From Flavobacterium plurextorum (GTDB lineage: Bacteria > Bacteroidota > Bacteroidia > Flavobacteriales > Flavobacteriaceae): a stretch of DNA of 64,000 nucleotides. The stretch is taken from positions 96,374 to 160,373 of the forward strand of contig NZ_MUHD01000002.1 in the NCBI RefSeq assembly GCF_002217395.1, in the 5' to 3' direction. Made by a program: the position numbers and the translations under genes. Of the stretch, positions 62,708-64,000 are shown one piece after another (position 1 is the first letter of the stretch; every line of letters begins with the position of its first letter). The notes under the pieces were generated by a model. The model had not been told where the DNA came from and searched no databases. It saw only the letters and a program-made list of their open reading frames with translations.

Positions 62708-62783
62708 GCTTTAAGCTTTAAGCTATACGCCGTAAGCAAAAATTATTTATAATTTTAACAGCCAAAAGCGTAAAGCTTATAGC
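62708..62783. repeat. Inverted pair of 7-bp arrays (GCTTTAA)
   Basis: GC at 62708, 62715, 62722, 62729, 62736 (GCTTTAA GCTTTAA GCTATAC GCCGTAA GC) and on the other strand at 62761, 62768, 62775, 62782. Period exactly 7. Confidence 0.65.
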
Positions 62784-62799
62784 CTATTTCGCGAAGCAC

Positions 62800-63963
62800 C
62801 TATTTGCTTGCAAACATTTTAACATCATTTTCAGAAATTTCGTTTCCTCCTAAAATAATCAATCTTTCGACTACATTTCGAAGCTCACGAATATTTCCTG
62901 TCCAATCGTATTCTTGCAATAATTTTATGGCTTGCGCCGAAAATCCTTTTACAGAATTTCCCTGCTCTGAAGCAATTTTTTCTGCAAAATGTGTTATCAA
63001 AGCTGGTATATCGTCACGTCTTTCATTTAATGGCGGTACTTTTATTAATATAACTGCCAAACGATGGTATAAATCTTCACGGAAACGACCTTCGGCAATT
63101 TCTGTTTTCAAATCTTTATTGGTTGCAGCAACCACACGAACATCAACTTTAATATCCTTTTCTGCCCCGACTCTAGTAATCATATTTTCCTGAAGTGCGC
63201 GCAAAACTTTGGCTTGCGCCGAAAGACTCATATCACCAATTTCATCTAAGAAAATAGTTCCTTTATCAGCAGCTTCAAACTTTCCAGCACGATCTTTAAC
63301 CGCCGATGTAAAAGCACCTTTTACGTGCCCGAACAATTCACTTTCGATCAATTCGCTCGGAATTGCAGCACAGTTAACTTCGATTAAAGGGTAATTAGAG
63401 CGCTCACTTTTTTCATGCAATTGATGTGCGACTAATTCTTTACCTGTTCCGTTTGGACCAGTAATTAAAACTCTGGCTTCTGTTGGAGCTACTTTATCAA
63501 TCATCACTTTAATATGATTAATTGATTCGCTCTCGCCTATCATTTCATAATTCTTACTGACTTTTTTCTTTAGAATTTTATTCTCGACAACTAATTGTTT
63601 TTTATCTAAAGCATTACGAACTGTATTTAGCAAACGATTTAAATCTGGCGGTTTTGAAATGTAATCAAAAGCTCCTAAACGCATTGTATGAATCGCCGTT
63701 TCCATATCGCCATGACCTGAGATCATAACCATCGGAATTTCTGGTTTTATTTTTTTTGCTTCTTCTAAAACCTCAACACCATCCATTTTTGGCATTTTAA
63801 TATCACACAGAACCAAATCGTAATCGTTGTTTTTTATTTTTTCAAGACCTGCAACTCCATCTTCAGCTTCATCAACTTGATACGAATCATTTTCTTCTGA
63901 TAATATTTTTACCAAAACTCTTCTGATTGCTGCTTCGTCTTCGATAATTAGTATTTTACTCAT
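62800..63963 (-). CDS. Sigma-54-dependent response regulator without HTH
   Basis: 387 aa. Receiver 1-120 with Asp54 (VLCDIKMPKM) and Lys104; AAA+ domain about 140-380 with Walker A GPNGTGKE, the sigma-54 loop GAFTSA (216-221, usual GAFTGA) and Walker B GTIFLDEIGD. The chain stops at NDVKMFASK, just after the AAA+ lid, so the Fis HTH is missing. It may act from solution, without an upstream enhancer site. No kinase gene next to it in the window. Confidence 0.9.
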   Translation of the reverse strand: MSKILIIEDEAAIRRVLVKILSEENDSYQVDEAEDGVAGLEKIKNNDYDLVLCDIKMPKMDGVEVLEEAKKIKPEIPMVMISGHGDMETAIHTMRLGAFDYISKPPDLNRLLNTVRNALDKKQLVVENKILKKKVSKNYEMIGESESINHIKVMIDKVAPTEARVLITGPNGTGKELVAHQLHEKSERSNYPLIEVNCAAIPSELIESELFGHVKGAFTSAVKDRAGKFEAADKGTIFLDEIGDMSLSAQAKVLRALQENMITRVGAEKDIKVDVRVVAATNKDLKTEIAEGRFREDLYHRLAVILIKVPPLNERRDDIPALITHFAEKIASEQGNSVKGFSAQAIKLLQEYDWTGNIRELRNVVERLIILGGNEISENDVKMFASK

Positions 63964-63979
63964 TTTTTCTTCTAAGGTT

Positions 63980-63992
63980 CAAAGTTGCAAAG
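63980..63992 (+). repeat. CAAAG octads at the right edge
   Basis: CAAAG at 63980 and 63988, period 8, in the leader of the sigma-54 regulator gene. Array may continue beyond the window. Confidence 0.45.
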
Positions 63993-64000
63993 GTATAGAG

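Noticed and set aside
62804..63193. 129-aa plus-strand frame over the sigma-54 regulator gene
   Set aside because: Fully antisense to the AAA+ domain; no own start context or motif.
1..64000. tRNA, rRNA, phage or transposon genes
   Set aside because: No T-loop GGTTCGAATCC-type signal, no rRNA stretch and no integrase, transposase or phage structural gene was found on either strand by eye; a covariance search could still change this for small RNAs.

Overview
The window is a continuous piece of a Flavobacteriaceae chromosome, most likely Flavobacterium in the broad sense. The evidence is low GC content, Bacteroidetes promoters of the TAnnTTTG type, bacillithiol synthesis (bshC), the rpmB-rpmG-DUF4295-ftsY cluster, a SecA without the usual zinc tail, many short lipoproteins with an ...SC lipobox, and secreted proteins built from CarboxypepD_reg and TonB-plug pieces. 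No rRNA, tRNA, transposase, integrase, phage gene or CRISPR array was recognised. Nearly all genes look like ordinary vertically inherited ones.

Layout. 1-8.1 kb: a partial MFS transporter, bshC, an HGSNAT-like membrane acyltransferase, ndk, a small DUF721/lipoprotein cluster, ftsY, and the ribosomal genes rpmG and rpmB. 8.1-15.4 kb: cinA, an Hpt protein, an FAH-family hydrolase, a DEDDh exonuclease, a 2-oxoacid dehydrogenase E2, a family 2 glycosyltransferase and a BamA/TamA-like barrel, all on the minus strand. 15.5-25.9 kb: secreted and membrane proteins, an ABC-F ATPase, an FKBP lipoprotein, a methyltransferase, a LolD/MacB-type ATPase, a PduO-type adenosyltransferase and a DUF2795 protein. 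25.9-29.3 kb: secA. 29.7-33.4 kb: a four-gene island with an MbnP-like copper lipoprotein, an MbnH/MauG-like dihaem peroxidase, a Cys-motif outer-membrane protein and a small tri-cysteine membrane protein. 33.5-40.3 kb: trmH, a class III sirtuin coupled to a fatty acid hydroxylase, purB and a Kef-type antiporter. 40.3-50.2 kb: peroxiredoxin, an AEC transporter, an Rrf2 regulator with its reductase, meaB, an LTA-synthase-like sulfatase, MATE and ppk2. 50.3-57.7 kb: an ECF sigma factor, a membrane protein and a VWA protein form a module, followed by a scramblase-like protein and an SDR. 57.9-64 kb: mtaB, GNAT, HAD, DUF2007, a one-domain DEAD-like protein and a sigma-54 response regulator without HTH.

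The most distinctive non-coding trait is a large set of intergenic repeats. Many are short arrays with a strict 7, 8 or 9 bp period (NNNCAAAG, NNNCTAAG, GCTTTAA, AATCTAA, AATTCGTGN), often placed as inverted pairs after stop codons. Others are a four-copy family of about 75-150 bp elements, a family of CCCGACAG terminator hairpins, and several long inverted repeats. The best candidates for undescribed biology are the copper island, the sigma/VWA/plug module, the paired Rrf2 operators and the phase-locked repeat arrays.
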